From assembly GCA_002197995.1 (NCBI GenBank), contig NGZR01000001.1, positions 12,729,501 through 12,793,500 of the forward strand: a DNA stretch of 64,000 nt. The letters run 5' to 3'. Made by a program: the position numbers and the translations under genes. Position 1 is the first letter of the stretch, and each line of letters opens with the position of its first letter. This stretch comes from Gaeumannomyces sp. JS-464 (Eukaryota; Ascomycota; Sordariomycetes; Magnaporthales; Magnaporthaceae). A model generated the notes under the pieces. That model was not told where the DNA came from. It was given only the letters and a program-made list of their open reading frames with translations, and did not search any database. Below, piece by piece: positions 13,231-24,127 of this stretch.

Positions 13231-13891
13231 CTAGTGTGCGAACTGCGACGCGAACCCGGAATCGTCCACACCATTGAACATGGACGCCGAGAACATTCCG
13301 TCGAGATCCTCCTCATCGTCGTCCTCGTCCTTGATGTGGTCAATGGCGGCCTCGGAGTGGTCCGCGGCAGCGGCCTTGGCCAGCTGGGCCACCTGCTCCG
13401 GGTCTTCGCCGTCGCCGCCAGCCTCGGCGTCGTCGGTGCCGTCGTCGGCGCTGTCGGCAGCAGCCTTGGCCTTGTCGCCACCGGCCTTAGACTTTCGCGG
13501 GGTGGCCGCCGGCTTGCGGACGCGCGAGCGCGGGGTCTTGGAGCCGCTCGCCTGGCTCGAGTCCTTGGCCTTTTTCGGGGTTGGGGCGGCCGCGAAGCCG
13601 AGCTTCTGCTTGATTTGGCGGAAGCGGGCCTTTTATGGGTTGCGGTCAGCAGGTAGCAAAGGGTGATATAGGAACAGAGCGCAACACGGCAGGACTCACA
13701 TTGGCAGTCGGGCCGTTCTTGAAGTTGGCCTCTCGCGCGACCGCATCCCAGTCAACCTCGGGCTTGTTCTTGAGATGCTTGAGGATGTACAAGAAGAAGT
13801 ACGCCTCTTGGGGAGTCGGGTCTATCTTCTTGGAGCCTGGCGTCTCGGGCGCCTCACGCGCTCCTCCCTTCTTGGGCGTCTCGCCGGCCAT
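13231..13891 (-). CDS. Myb/SANT-like DNA-binding protein
   Basis: Exon 1 (13700-13891) encodes an N-terminal Lys/Pro-rich leader followed by DPTPQEAYFFLYILKHLKNK (helix 1) and DWDAVAREANFKNGPTAN (helix 2). The intron at 13630-13699 has a GTGAGT donor, CTGAC branch and AAAAG end, and is phase 0. Exon 2 begins ARFRQIKQKLGF, the third helix. The tail has basic segments (KTPRSRVRKP, TPRKSK), suited to DNA contact, then Ala- and Asp/Glu-rich sequence ending DSGFASQFAH at the TAG at 13231. The domain order resembles other fungal Myb-like genes in this cluster but the subfamily differs (phase-0 intron). The frame is intact over about 200 residues. The function is inferred only from the fold. Confidence 0.75.
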
Positions 13892-15414
13892 CGTGGTGAT
13901 TGAGGCCTAAAGCTGATATGTCAGTTCCGAGTCTTTCTTTCGTCAAAGCTGTGGATGTGGAAGATCTAAATTACCAGTGCGTTGTGGTGATTCTATGGTG
14001 GGTGGGATGGATGGTATCAAGAACCAAGCTGACCCTCGATTTTGAGGCGGTTGTATGCGTGAGGTGGATGGGTTGGCGTATATGTTAATAGACCGGAGTC
14101 CTCTGTGGGTAATTATGGCTACGAGTTTGAGTTGCGCGAAAGTCGTTAGTTGATAAGCTGGTAGGTAGGTAGTCTGTCCAAATTTTGCAGACAACTCGAA
14201 GGCTTGGGTGACAAGTTGGGAGAGACATCGAACATGAGGGAGAGCAGGGTAGGTGGGTACTAAGAAGGGGGAGAGACAATGGAGCCCAGCGTAGAAAGTT
14301 AGGAAGGTGCTTTGGTGACCCTCCGCCACCTAGAATCTACCTAGAATTCCAGAACCGGCATGGCAATCTTGTTTCTGGGGGGTGTACTCTGGTCGGGGTT
14401 AAAGAGACTGGTTGAGGGTCGACAAATTAGGCTACAGGTGAATCTCCCAGAGCGAGCCGAGAAGCAGGCAGCGCAGCCGTGCGCACGGTGCATCTGTTCT
14501 TTGCCAACAGGCCGCAACCTAGGGCACACTAATTAATACCGCGTTCCCCTTTTGTGTACAAGCATACTTCGATATCGAGAAGGAGCTGGGGTATTCCCTG
14601 AATACGGCAAAAAGAAGCAGGAAGATGAATAGGAACAGGAAAAGGAGAACAAAGAGACAAAGGCAAAGGCGCCGATATTACATCAATGTGTCTAATGGTT
14701 AAGCACAGCACGGCGTGGCGGCACGGCGAGGGTAAGGAACGAACCCGAAGCCGATCGGCCACAGAGCGATACTTACTTCTGTTCGGTCGAGGACGGTATT
14801 GACCAGAAAGCACAGCGGCGTTACTTCTTCCAGAGCCAGAGAGAGCAACAAGAAAGTACCAGAGAGAACTCTAGGACGATCTGAGGAGAGGGCCAAAGAG
14901 AGGGCCCGAAAAAACAGAGCCAAATAAAATGAGGGAAAATAGGCCACCTCAGCCCCGCAGGAATGGAAGCCTTGCAGGCGCCAAATCAGCAAAGAGGTCC
15001 TGATTTTATTATATTGCATTTTGGCTTTCACATTGTATATGCTGGCCAACGATTCGTGGTGTTTGATAAATACCCCAAGGTCAAGGTAGCGTATCTCATC
15101 ATTCGACTAGGTACCAACGTAGCGCCCGCATAATCGTACAGATCTATCCAGGAAATGAGGTTTTAATCTAAACCAGAACAAGCCGGGAAAGTATGGAAAT
15201 TCGTGAAACGCAGAAGGGGGATAACGTTGCGGGCGGTTGAAACCGACCCACCGAGAAAACCGAAGACGAAGATGGGAAACATGAGAGGAATAGAAAGGAC
15301 CAACGGCGAGGCAGGAGAGCGACTCGGATAGACACCTTGCGCAGCAAGGCGGATTAGATTAGAGGTCGCCAGAGAAGCCTTTGGGCAGAACGCCCGCCCT
15401 GTGCTTCCTCCGCT
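13892..15414. other. Intergenic region between two minus-strand Myb-like genes
   Basis: About 1.5 kb with no supported gene. It should contain the promoter of the gene starting at 13891 and the 3' flank of the gene ending at 15415. Minus-strand ORFs at 14341-15049 have hydrophobic or low-complexity composition without a domain. The GGTAGGTAGGTAG run near 14160 is an example of a recurrent intergenic motif in this window. Confidence 0.5.
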
Positions 15415-16343
15415 TCAGACAGCATGGTATTGGCTGTCCCAGGTCTCCTGCTTGACGCTGGCATTGTTGTGATCAGGATCCATGACGGCTGAAGGGACGC
15501 ACAGCCCCTGGGACTGCTCGTGGTTGTGATAGGGGCGGTGTTGGTCCTGTGGATTAGGATGCTCAGAGAAGTTCACCGAATAGCTTTCCAACTCGTAGGT
15601 CATCCCAAAGGTGGCGTATGTCGGGCTGTGGTGGTGCCATGCTCCATGGTCGTTGCTATTGCCACAATGTCCCGGCGCCGGGAAGTCGAACGGCTCCGGG
15701 TGCAAGACATCGCTGACTGGGCTGCCGGCATATTGAGGAGCCATGATGACATCGGTGTCGCTGCAAGGGGTCATGAGTCGGTTCTGGAACTGGACGCGGC
15801 TGTCGGGGAATGTGCCCGTTGTTGATGGCGGCGAACAAGCGGTGACTTGGCTCTCCAGCACGAGAGGTCTGATTTCGTGCTTGACCTTGACAGAGGCAGA
15901 GCGGCTGGGGATCGAGTCCGCAAGTCCCTCGTCTTGGGTCTCAGGGGTATCCTCGAGACTGTCTTCCCTCTTGGCCTTGAGCGCCTTGTCAGGCTTTGCG
16001 TCCTTGTCCTTCTTGCTCTTGGTGACACGTGAGCTGTTGCCAGCCGTACGGTTCCGCCGCTGTGGCTCAATACCGAGCATCGAGGAGCGGAAGCGGCTGT
16101 ATCGCATCCTCGCAGCGTGGCCGTTTGTGATTGGCTGAAGAAGTACAGGGTCCGAAGCGACCTTGTTCCAGTCGATCTAGAGCGGTTGGATGTCACGTCA
16201 GAAATGGTCTCACCATGGACTCGCGAAGAGTAGCGGTAGTGGTTGGCAGGAGGGCTGTTCCAATCACTTACATCCTTGAGACACTTCTGTCGTAGGATTG
16301 CGAACAAGAACCTCGCCATGGCGTTGTCGGCGTTGGCGGTCAT
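15415..16343 (-). CDS. Myb/SANT-like DNA-binding protein
   Basis: 277-aa protein with an N-terminal Myb/SANT-like domain. Exon 1 (16272-16343) encodes MTANADNAMARFLFAILRQK, which is helix 1. The intron at 16177-16271 (GTAAGT donor, TAG acceptor, phase 0) leads to IDWNKVASDPVLLQPITNG (helix 2) and AARMRYSRFRSSMLGIEP (helix 3 and exit), a pattern common in fungal Myb-like proteins. Next comes a very basic stretch (SRVTKSKKDKDAKPDKALK). A long Ser/Pro/His-rich region follows, with possible SUMO sites (VKHE, VKQE) and a His/Asn-rich C-terminus. The frame is intact. It is divergently oriented from the related gene at 18313 across a 2-kb spacer. A regulatory nuclear role is inferred; targets are unknown. 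Confidence 0.8.
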
Positions 16344-18312
16344 GGCTGGTATTACTGTGGTCTATGGCCGAGCGGCCTGTATGTTTCGCAGGAAAGTAGC
16401 CCGTGTGGGTCGTTTACGTGCGAAATGGTAGAGATGGTTGTCGCATAGGTAATAGGGGACAAGAACAGGAAACTGAGAGAAGAAGATGGATGGGCTGATC
16501 CAGCCTGAGGCAACGGAGAAGAAGGGTGGCGGCGGGAGGAGAGATTATAAAGAGCGAGAAAGTTACGGAAGGAGGCAGACAGGCAGATAAGACCGGTGCT
16601 ACGGCTGGAAGGATGGGGGGACGCCGGAAAGATATGTACTCTCGGTTCTTGCTTTCCCCTGAGGCACACAGTGCTGAAGAACAGCTGTGACTAGGCCAAG
16701 GACAGGCTCTTGCACTAAGAGACAAGGCAATGGAGGGACAGGAGCGCGGGCCCGGAACCGCCAGATGGGGTAGTATGTATGTCTGCGACGAGGGCAGATC
16801 TGGTCCAGAGGTGGAGTAATGACCAACAGCAGGAGCCCAACCTGCATGCGCTGGGCGCACACTCTAAATAAAGCTGTTTGCCTCGTGCGCGCAGAAGGCC
16901 CGGCGAGATTCCAATTCACAGCCAGGGCAGGCGGGCGAGCATGTGGGCGGATACAGGCAAGAGAGTGAGGGATAGATGGGGGAAAGCAGCCCACTCGAGC
17001 CGTCTTCGAGCGTCATTGTATACTCGAGAGGGGCCAACTTTGGTTGTCCAGGCAGCCTGCCCAAGGTGTGTGGGTGGCGACGGCGTGCGACGCTTGTGCC
17101 TGGCAGCAAACCGCCGTCGCACCCCTTCGAGGGCAGAGGCAGCGAGTGTGGGCAAAAGCGAAAGGACCGATGTGACGGATGTGACGGATGGAGGCGGGGT
17201 GTGGAAGTGGGCGACGCGCAGCTCGCGTAAAGTGGTCCGCGACAACCCCCTGTCGCCACTCACACACACCCCTTTCCCTTTCCGTGTCTAGTCGGTGACA
17301 CCCCTCCAAGTCTGGCCGGTCATCAACAGCCCAACAGCTGAGGGCTGCTATCCCAGACCCCCACACGCATTCCACCTACCTACTTTCTTGGGTGGTCCGG
17401 CGCAAGGGATGCGCAGGGTGTGACAGACATCGGGTGCAGGCAAACAAATGAGCAGCAGGCCGAGACGGGGACGTGAACAGAGCAGAGCGAGAAGAGATTG
17501 AATGCAGGTGAAGGCGAGCAAACGGCGCCAATGGACCCGCCCAGCTGCTCCTCTCCAATGAAAGACAGCCCCTTGGCAAGGCTTGCGAGGGATGATTGCG
17601 CAGAGCCGGTCGCTTGAAACCAGTGACTCATTCGAGTCATCGTCGATGCATCGTGCACAAGGGGGCCTGTCCGAAATGAGGAGGTTGGGCGGCGGTCTGG
17701 CGCGCTTTGGCTGGGGGGAGTGAAAGCAAAGTGAAAAAAAGGGGGTTGGCGGGTCTGGACGCGACACTGTGCGCCGTCAGCTGCGCCGAAAATGCTGGCG
17801 CAACGCGATATTGGCACCAAAGCACATGATCTGGTGCAGGGGTGTTAATGGATGGACATATGGGTGCCTGAAGAGCTGCCTGAATGCCTTGGCTTGCTAC
17901 CCTGGTCGGGACTGACTTTCAATGGATGGACCCCATGGCGCCACCAGATTCGTGTCTCGTGTCACTTGTCCGTTGCGGTGTCTGCCTTGAATTTTGGGCC
18001 ACATCGGTGTGTAGCAGGGCATATTGCCAGACGGCTGGTGATGGGTTGATGGATTCACGCGGCTGCTTTGGTTGGAGCCTGCGCGGAGGTATGTCGACGC
18101 TGCTCAGTCAGCGGTAGCACGTGATGCGCCCTCAGATGCACGGGCCTCGTCGCAGGCCCGCCCGTTGAACCCCTCTCTCGCGGCTGCGGCATCTGGCGCC
18201 GTCCTCAGCTGCTCCATCGATCCTCTACCAAATCCCTTACCAATTCCCAGCACATGGTGGACGACTCAATCGGCCGTCTCCATCGCCGCCCTCGGTCGGA
18301 CCGCACGGCAAG
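16344..18312. promoter_or_regulatory. 2-kb spacer between divergent Myb-like genes
   Basis: Both flanking genes start at its edges, so it holds two promoters and long leaders. ORFs on both strands (for example 16414-16994 and 17348-17825) have Pro/Arg/Ser-rich, random-looking composition. Purine tracts alternate with pyrimidine tracts. I see no specific site that I can name. Confidence 0.45.
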
Positions 18313-19593
18313 ATGAACAAGAACTGGAACGATAGAGCCGACAAGGACCTGTTCTTCACCATTCTGTCGGTCAAGAACATCGGCGTCATCAGCGGCTCCG
18401 AATGGACCACAATTGGAAACCACATGCGCAGTCTGGGCTACGGCTTCACCAACGAGGGATGTCGGTAAGTCCTGTTACCGCGCCTGGTATCTCGCCCTTC
18501 CCTGCTGCAGAGCCCTGGGCCTTTTACCCACCCGCCCGCCGCCTGTCCACGCACGCACCCACGCACTGCTTTGCACAATAGCCTTTCTTCCTCTGCATCC
18601 GCCTCCGCGGTGCGACAGCTGCCTGCCACAGCGAGCACCGCATTGCCGGCCGCGATTCGCCCTTGGTTTCCCTGTTCACCTCTCCTGTTGACTGCCACTC
18701 TTGATGAATCTATCCCGTGTCTGCGCCCCAACTCGATGCAACATGTGATAATTGGATTTGCGGACCGTGAGTGCGGCTTGCAATCGGTGTTTATTTGATA
18801 TGTATTGGCTTTCTGCACAAGCTCCCATCGTCGACCAAGACGGCACTTCTGCAGTGAAACTCACCAAATCCCGTCCGCAAAATGCAGCGACAAAGAAAGA
18901 ACACATAAAAAAAGGAGACAGAAAATCTCACAGCATCGCTCAATTGGCACCATGCTCGGCCCCAACCCTTGTTCCTCAACACTGCTGACGCCACAGCCTA
19001 TCCTGCCACATAGTCAACACTTTCAGGGGCTGCGGCGAGCCCAGAACAAGGCGGATACAAACGGACTAGGTGACAACGGCCCTCGCAGGGCCGACCCAAC
19101 CCTGAACCCCATCACACGCCGTCCAGGCCCGGGCCGAGGGAGACCCCGGAAGCTGCCAGGCCAGCAGTCCGAGGACCCCGAACAGGCTCTCGCAGCCGTT
19201 CAGCCGGAACCGGAAATCCCCCTGGCTCCTGTGGTGGCAGGTCCACCACCCCGGCCCCGCCTCCGGCACCAATGATGGCGCCCTTGCACCATGATGTCCT
19301 GGATTTCGATCCCACAGGCGACCCAACCGACGAGCACGAAGTTAAGAGGCCCCGGCTGGACGATGCCAACGACCATTCGCTGGAGGACGAGGCTGTGGTG
19401 CTCAGCGCATTGGCTGCCGCCAACAACCAATCCACGGTTGATCACTACGCACAAGAGTGAGTCGCCCCTGGCCGCCAGCGCGGTTTGCTTTCCCCCCCCC
19501 CCCCCCCCCCCCCGCTCTCTACCCCCGCTCCAGGCTGGCTAGCTTCCCTAACAAACAGACACTTGCACCAGATTCGGCTATGGAGAGGCTTGA
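18313..19593 (+). CDS. Myb/SANT-like protein with AT-hook
   Basis: Exon 1 (18313-18464) encodes WNDRADKDLFFTILS (helix 1), SEWTTIGNHMRSLGYGFT (helix 2) and NEGCR, ending in a phase-2 GTAAGT donor. The acceptor CACATAG at 19011-19013 restores the frame as RQHFQGLRRAQNK, the second half of helix 3, which defines the family. The intron (18465-19013) is 549 nt, long for this genome. An AT-hook (GRGRPRKLPG) near 19135 follows, then a Pro-rich linker with one apparent single-base frame break near 19235, then LHHDVLDFDPTGDP and an acidic tail. The third exon starts at 19572 after a GTGAGT donor at 19457 and encodes FGYGEA and the stop at 19593. The last intron contains a run of 22 C (19492-19513). 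Likely a nuclear DNA-binding regulator, targets unknown. Confidence 0.78.
19492..19513 (+). repeat. C22 homopolymer inside an intron
   Basis: Twenty-two consecutive C residues lie in the last intron of the gene at 18313-19593, just upstream of its CTCT-rich acceptor region. The tract is likely length-variable and may be miscounted in the assembly. Confidence 0.9.
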
Positions 19594-20593
19594 TGATTAT
19601 GGGATGTCGCTACTAATAGCCGCCAACACCGCCCGATCCGCATATACCTGGGCATCTCAAGCGACGATACCCTGAGATATAGTGTGGCCGTCGGTGGTAT
19701 CGTATGGCACCACCGTAACGTTCAGCGACATGGGGATCGTAGTGACGACCACATTCTAGAGGCTTGAACCCTACTTGCTTCACACCCCATTTTTGGCCCG
19801 GGCTGGGAAGGGTGGACATATTTATACGTCCCAGTTCTTGGTTTCTTCCGCTGGGAGCTTGCGAGGAGTAAAGGTTCACAGGCTTATACACCGCAAGACA
19901 TTGCACCATTGACTGGCTCATGTTGTTTATTAGTGTTACTTGGTCGTTTGGTTAGTTTTAAGACTAGGCATATGCCTACCTCTATTGTTCTGCTGATGTT
20001 ATCACGAACGCGACACCGGAAGCGAACCTCGCAAGTGAAGGGTGCTTCGATTACGCAGCGAATATCTTCATGTCATAATCCTTACCTCCTCTTCCCTAGG
20101 TATAGGGCTGCTAAGGGCGATGTAGGATACCCAGGCCCCTGCAAGAGGAGACATATCGCTTGCGCAATTTGAGCAACGACAAGTTTCTAAGGGTTCCGCC
20201 AAGTGGCTGTTATTGGCTCCTATTTCCGCCTTTTACCAAAATCGGGCAAAAACACTGAAGGAATTGATGGGAAATAGGAGAGAAGCAGGTGAAAAGCGGT
20301 GGAAGGCAGATCGACGGTCAGGGCTGTGTGCTTAATGTATTACCTTGGAACCTGTCTGCTATTTGGTATTTCTGACCTCACTTTCTCTCTGCCTCGCCTC
20401 CAGCCGGACCCTCATCTCGAACCAGCACAACCAAACCTTCCATCCACAATCTACAGCGATCAACTATCAGCTACCACCGCTACCAAGTTCACCACCCTTT
20501 TTGCAGCCACCAATACCATCCTGGTTCTCTTCTCACTTCGAAACCCCAAAGATCTCCCCATTGCCGCCGCGAAAAATCACATTGCTCCTCGAG
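19594..20593. other. Spacer upstream of the alternative-exon locus
   Basis: About 1 kb between the AT-hook Myb gene and the first exon of the array. I looked for another copy of the Myb half-domain on both strands and saw none. The last 250 bases are C/T/A-rich and G-poor, like the leaders that precede each exon of the array. Confidence 0.5.
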
Positions 20594-20748
20594 ATGCCTA
20601 CCAAATGGGACGACAAGGCGCTGGCGTGCCTCTGCACGTCCATCTTCAGCATCCTGAGCACCGATAGCCTGACACAGGAGCACAAAGACAACGTTGTGTC
20701 CCTGATGAAAGAGAACGGCTTTCCAGACATCACCTGGAACGGAATCCG
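20594..20748 (+). CDS. Alternative first exon A, Myb-like half domain
   Basis: 155-nt exon from ATG to a strong GTAAGT donor. It encodes MPTKWDDKALACLCTSIFSI (helix 1), TQEHKDNVVSLMKENGF (helix 2) and ITWNGIR, stopping in phase 2 in the middle of helix 3. The sequence immediately downstream contains no exon for the rest of the helix. The first acceptor that continues the domain is at 22571 (QHLQKLKRK), which would be joined in frame over an 1822-nt intron. It is preceded by a G-poor pyrimidine/AC-rich leader. It is clearly homologous to, but strongly diverged from, exons B to E, with no stop codons. It may be a functional alternative start or a retained partial duplicate. Confidence 0.65.
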
Positions 20749-21030
20749 GTAAGTGCCATTAACGTCGGCGAACTTGGGAAAGGCGCCTTGGCACTTGCTG
20801 TTCAAGGCTCCCTAAGCCCGAATGGAAGCCCTTCTATCTCCTTCCGTCTCGTCTGCTCCCGTTGCATCTCGAACCACTTTCCTCTCAAGTCACTTCCCGC
20901 TCCCACCTCGCGCAACCCAGCATCATTATCCACCATCCTTCTCCATCAGCCTCTCGAGCAACTCGCAACCCATAAATCATATCAAATCACGTCAATATCG
21001 TCAGCAAACGCCTCGCGCAATACCTCAATT

Positions 21031-21167
21031 ATGCCGCGATTCGAAGACATCAAGGGCGACCTCATGGAGGCGTTCTTCCACCTGAACCCGCCTACCAAGG
21101 ACCAGCAGGCCCAGATTGTCGAGTTCCTGAGGAGCAGGGGCCATGACATGACGTGGGATGCCATACG
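21031..21167 (+). CDS. Alternative first exon B, Myb-like half domain
   Basis: 137-nt exon, the shortest of the array, from ATG to a GTAGGC donor in phase 2. It encodes MPRFEDIKGDLMEAFFHL (helix 1), TKDQQAQIVEFLRSRGHD (helix 2) and MTWDAIR. The usual helix-1 Trp is replaced by Phe. The final IR matches exon A exactly. Joining to 22571 would give an in-frame product with a 1403-nt intron. No private second exon is visible before exon C. Upstream sequence contains AT-rich elements such as CATAAATCATATC near 20970 that could serve as a core promoter, which is inference. Confidence 0.62.
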
Positions 21168-21381
21168 GTAGGCGCTCCTGCCTTTTCAGTCTTTTCTTCT
21201 CCCCTTCTTGTCCCCCGTCTATGTGATTCCACATCTTCCTCGTTCCGACGAGAGTCAGAAACCACCAACATCAAAGCAGTGCTTCCCGATCCTCCATCTC
21301 TGCCTTAACGCGCTGTATATCGCATATATTTCAACTGCCCATCTTCTCCATATTTCCCTTCTCTCTTCTATCAACTACAAG

Positions 21382-21545
21382 ATGCCTACGCCCGGAACTT
21401 TCCAACAGGACTGGGGCGCCCCCGGACTTCACGAGGACATGCTACGGGCCCTCATGGCTCGCGGTGTACTCACACCGGACAATGTGAACGCGCTCCTGCA
21501 GGAAATGCACGGATACGGATACAAGTTCACTAAGCGCGCTCTGGA
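21382..21545 (+). CDS. Alternative first exon C, Myb-like half domain
   Basis: 164-nt exon beginning MPTPGTFQQDWGAPGLHEDM, then LRALMARG, NVNALLQEMHGYGYKF and TKRAL. The open frame runs into TAA at 21547-21549, but that TAA overlaps a GTAATT sequence that falls exactly at the aligned phase-2 donor position of the other exons. If used, the splice to 22571 is in frame with a 1025-nt intron. GTAATT is weaker than the donors of A, D and E. TATATCGCATATAT near 21320 is a possible TATA-type element 60 bases upstream of the ATG. Confidence 0.58.
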
Positions 21546-21802
21546 GTAATTACGAAGCCCAATCTCTTTGCCCACACAGCTCTGGCCTCACCTCGAACTC
21601 ACCTGCCTCTTACCTTCGCTTCACCATTCCATTCTCTGCACCTCAGCCCAGCCAACCCCACACCCACAATATTTAAAACTCTGCCCGAGCCTTTGGATGC
21701 TTCCTCCTCTTCCCGTCCCATCACCCATCCGAACACGCCAACACAAACGACCAGCCACCATTCTTGCTGCCTCATATCAAGACACAACTCCGATCCGCCA
21801 CG

Positions 21803-21957
21803 ATGTCAGCCTCCGGCCGTACCACATGGGATGACAAGGCCCATACGGTCTTGCTGCAAGCCATCATAGAGCTTGCTCCTCCAACTGCGGACCAGTGGAG
21901 CCGCATCATGGAGGCGGTCCAAGCCCAGGGCTACAACTACACACAGAGTGCGGCTCT
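21803..21957 (+). CDS. Alternative first exon D, Myb-like half domain
   Basis: 155-nt exon encoding TTWDDKAHTVLLQAIIEL (helix 1), TADQWSRIMEAVQAQGYN (helix 2) and YTQSAAL, with a GTATGC donor in phase 2. It is closest to exon E (DQW in helix 2, G-Y-aromatic turn). Splicing to 22571 would be in frame with a 613-nt intron. TATTTAAA at 21669 lies about 135 bases before the ATG and could be a TATA-type element. No stop codon interrupts the exon. Confidence 0.65.
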
Positions 21958-22272
21958 GTATGCATTCCCATTTCTATATTCGATTCTGTTCTTGTCTGAT
22001 ATCTTTGTTTTCCTATCCCATCCCGCGGCTTTCGGCTCTTTTACTCTGCCTACCTCTGCCTACCTCAGCTTCCATCAGCTCACCCACAAAACCTCACCTC
22101 AAAAAACCCACCCACCACATTCTTTCCCGTTTTCTCCCAACCTTAGACCAACACACCAGAAACTCATTTCTTCTCAGCCATCCCACCAACATAAAACATT
22201 GCCATCCAGGCTCAGTCAGCCGCACTCTCTCCTTACACATAAGTTATCCTATTCCCTTCATCATATCACAAG

Positions 22273-22984
22273 ATGTCCGGCCGTGTCCTTCAGAATTGGA
22301 ACGAGCAGGCCGACCGCGACCTTCTCGTCGCCATATGGGAGACTTGCAGCCCAAGCCGAGACCAGTGGCAGGACGTCATGTCCCGCGTTCAGGCAATGGG
22401 CTACCAATACACTGTCAAGGCCGCAACGTACTGTCGCCCAGCACCATTTTCCCCAACCTCCTCCGTGTTTCCTCCATCACAAACAAGCAGGCCACACATG
22501 AACACACATTACCTCAAAACCGACCTAGCACTTTGATAATATTTGCATGTTGAACTAACAATATATACAGCCAGCATCTGCAGAAGCTCAAGCGCAAGGA
22601 TCCCGGCGGCGGCGCCTCGTCCGGCGGTGATGGCGCCGGCCCCAAGACCCCTGGCAAGCGGGGTGGACGCGGCGGAGGCGCCAGCGGCTCTGCCAAGCGC
22701 AAGGCTAGGGCACCTGCCCCGGTCGAGGATGACGATGATCTCGCCCTCGACGGGAATCTCACTACTCCGTCAAAGAAGGCGAAGAAGGAGCCCAAACGTG
22801 AGAAGAAAGAAACTAAAGCTGAATCTGACGATCTGCTCCAGTTGGGTGTCAAGAACGAGTAAGTCCCAATTTTCTTTTGTCTATTATGTATCACCCTACC
22901 CACTGGAATATATGCGTCTTTGCTAACACATGCTGCCATGTCTTTTATAGGATCGATGACCTCGACGCTGCCGGAGTCATCTAG
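22273..22984 (+). CDS. Myb-like protein: first exon E plus common exons
   Basis: This is the complete gene of the array. Exon E (22273-22427, 155 nt) encodes NWNEQADRDLLVAIWETC (helix 1), RDQWQDVMSRVQAMGYQ (helix 2) and YTVKAAT, with a GTACTG donor in phase 2. The 143-nt intron ends at ATATACAG (22570). Common exon 22571-22858 starts QHLQKLKRKDPGGG, completing helix 3. A Gly/Lys/Arg-rich AT-hook-like segment (GKRGGRGGG) follows, then a basic region ending before KAESDDLLQLGVKNE. A second intron at 22859-22950 (GTAAGT, CTAAC branch, TAG) leads to IDDLDAAGVI and the stop at 22984. The frame is intact throughout. The predicted protein is about 158 aa, probably a nuclear DNA-binding factor. The same common exons are the only visible acceptors for exons A to D. 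Confidence 0.8.
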
Positions 22985-24127
22985 TCCAGCCTCATATCTC
23001 GATCTGTCGCCACCATCTTCTTTTATGGAGCCTAGGGCGAGCTTTCGATTGACCACACATTGAGGTGATGCTGAGGGCGACACTGAGATGGCATCCAGCA
23101 CCAGATAGTATGGCCCGATCTTTTCTCGATCAGACGTCCTTTTTCCTATTTGTTGTTTGGACTTGAGCAGAACGAGCACACAATGGTGGATCTTGGTGTT
23201 TAGTTGAGGAGTAGGAATGGCTGTCCAGGCGCTCTCTCCATCATCTTTATTTTTTTTTTTCGGTCAGCCACCTTTCCAGAAGAGGAAACGGGTCCCCATC
23301 TTTTCTCATCACATCTCGTCCATCCCTGCCACCCCCAGTCACCCTGCCGCTCTAGTGTAGCGGCATGGTGACGAATCCCTCACTCGGGATTCTCTTTTCT
23401 GCAAATGGACAGAAATCACGTCTCTCTTTACACCTCAACGATGAAACACTTTTGGCAGTCCGTGACTTCGAGAGTCTCTGGTAGTAAAAGGCTTGGTAGA
23501 ACAACCAACCCGTCTTTCCTGACAGCTCCACGCCTCTCGTGACCCTCGACAAGCAAAATTCCAGCGCATGCTCTTGTTAACTCTAGGATTGCCAGATATG
23601 AGATGTGCCGACGCAGCTCTCCGTGACCTCAAAAGACATGGCCGTCTGATGCTCCATCAGGAACCAGAGTGATGGCTGATAACCTGGACGGCTCAAAGAG
23701 GCACTATTAGATTTCTTGTACTACCCTGATCATTGCTAATCCATTGATCCGACCTGAGGTTTTTAGTTCCCTACTTATTTTTAGCTGACATGCTCCTCGG
23801 ATCATGCCCGCGAAGGAGTGTGAGTATCTCTCAGCTTACCAGGCTTGATCTGCCTTCAGCATGTTCTTGATGTCGTCACAAAGAAATGCTGAGCGGAAGA
23901 ATGAGCAACTCGTGAGTGATATTTGGAGGGTATCTTGCTGTTATTAAACAGATAGTTTTGGGTGACCTGACTAAAAATACATGAACTCATACGCAAATAG
24001 ATATCAAGAACATTCACCCGCCGATCGGTATACTCTCCTAACCATGGCTCCGGGGCAGAGTTCAGTCTCGTATATGCAGGTTGAGCCCCAAACAGGGTTG
24101 AAAACTTCCGATAGGTTTTCGTTCTCC
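22985..24127. other. Convergent 3' flanks
   Basis: About 1.1 kb between the end of the Myb array (plus strand) and the end of the seryl-tRNA synthetase gene (minus strand). A T-run is present near 23251. Short ORFs show no domain. No RNA gene is seen. Confidence 0.5.

Noticed and set aside
14685..14745. TCTAATGGTTAAGC resembling a tRNA 5' half
   Set aside because: No B box or acceptor stem at the proper distance on either strand.
20749..22272. Private second exons for array exons A to D
   Set aside because: I read the sequence after each donor and found no QHLxKL-like continuation before the next exon.
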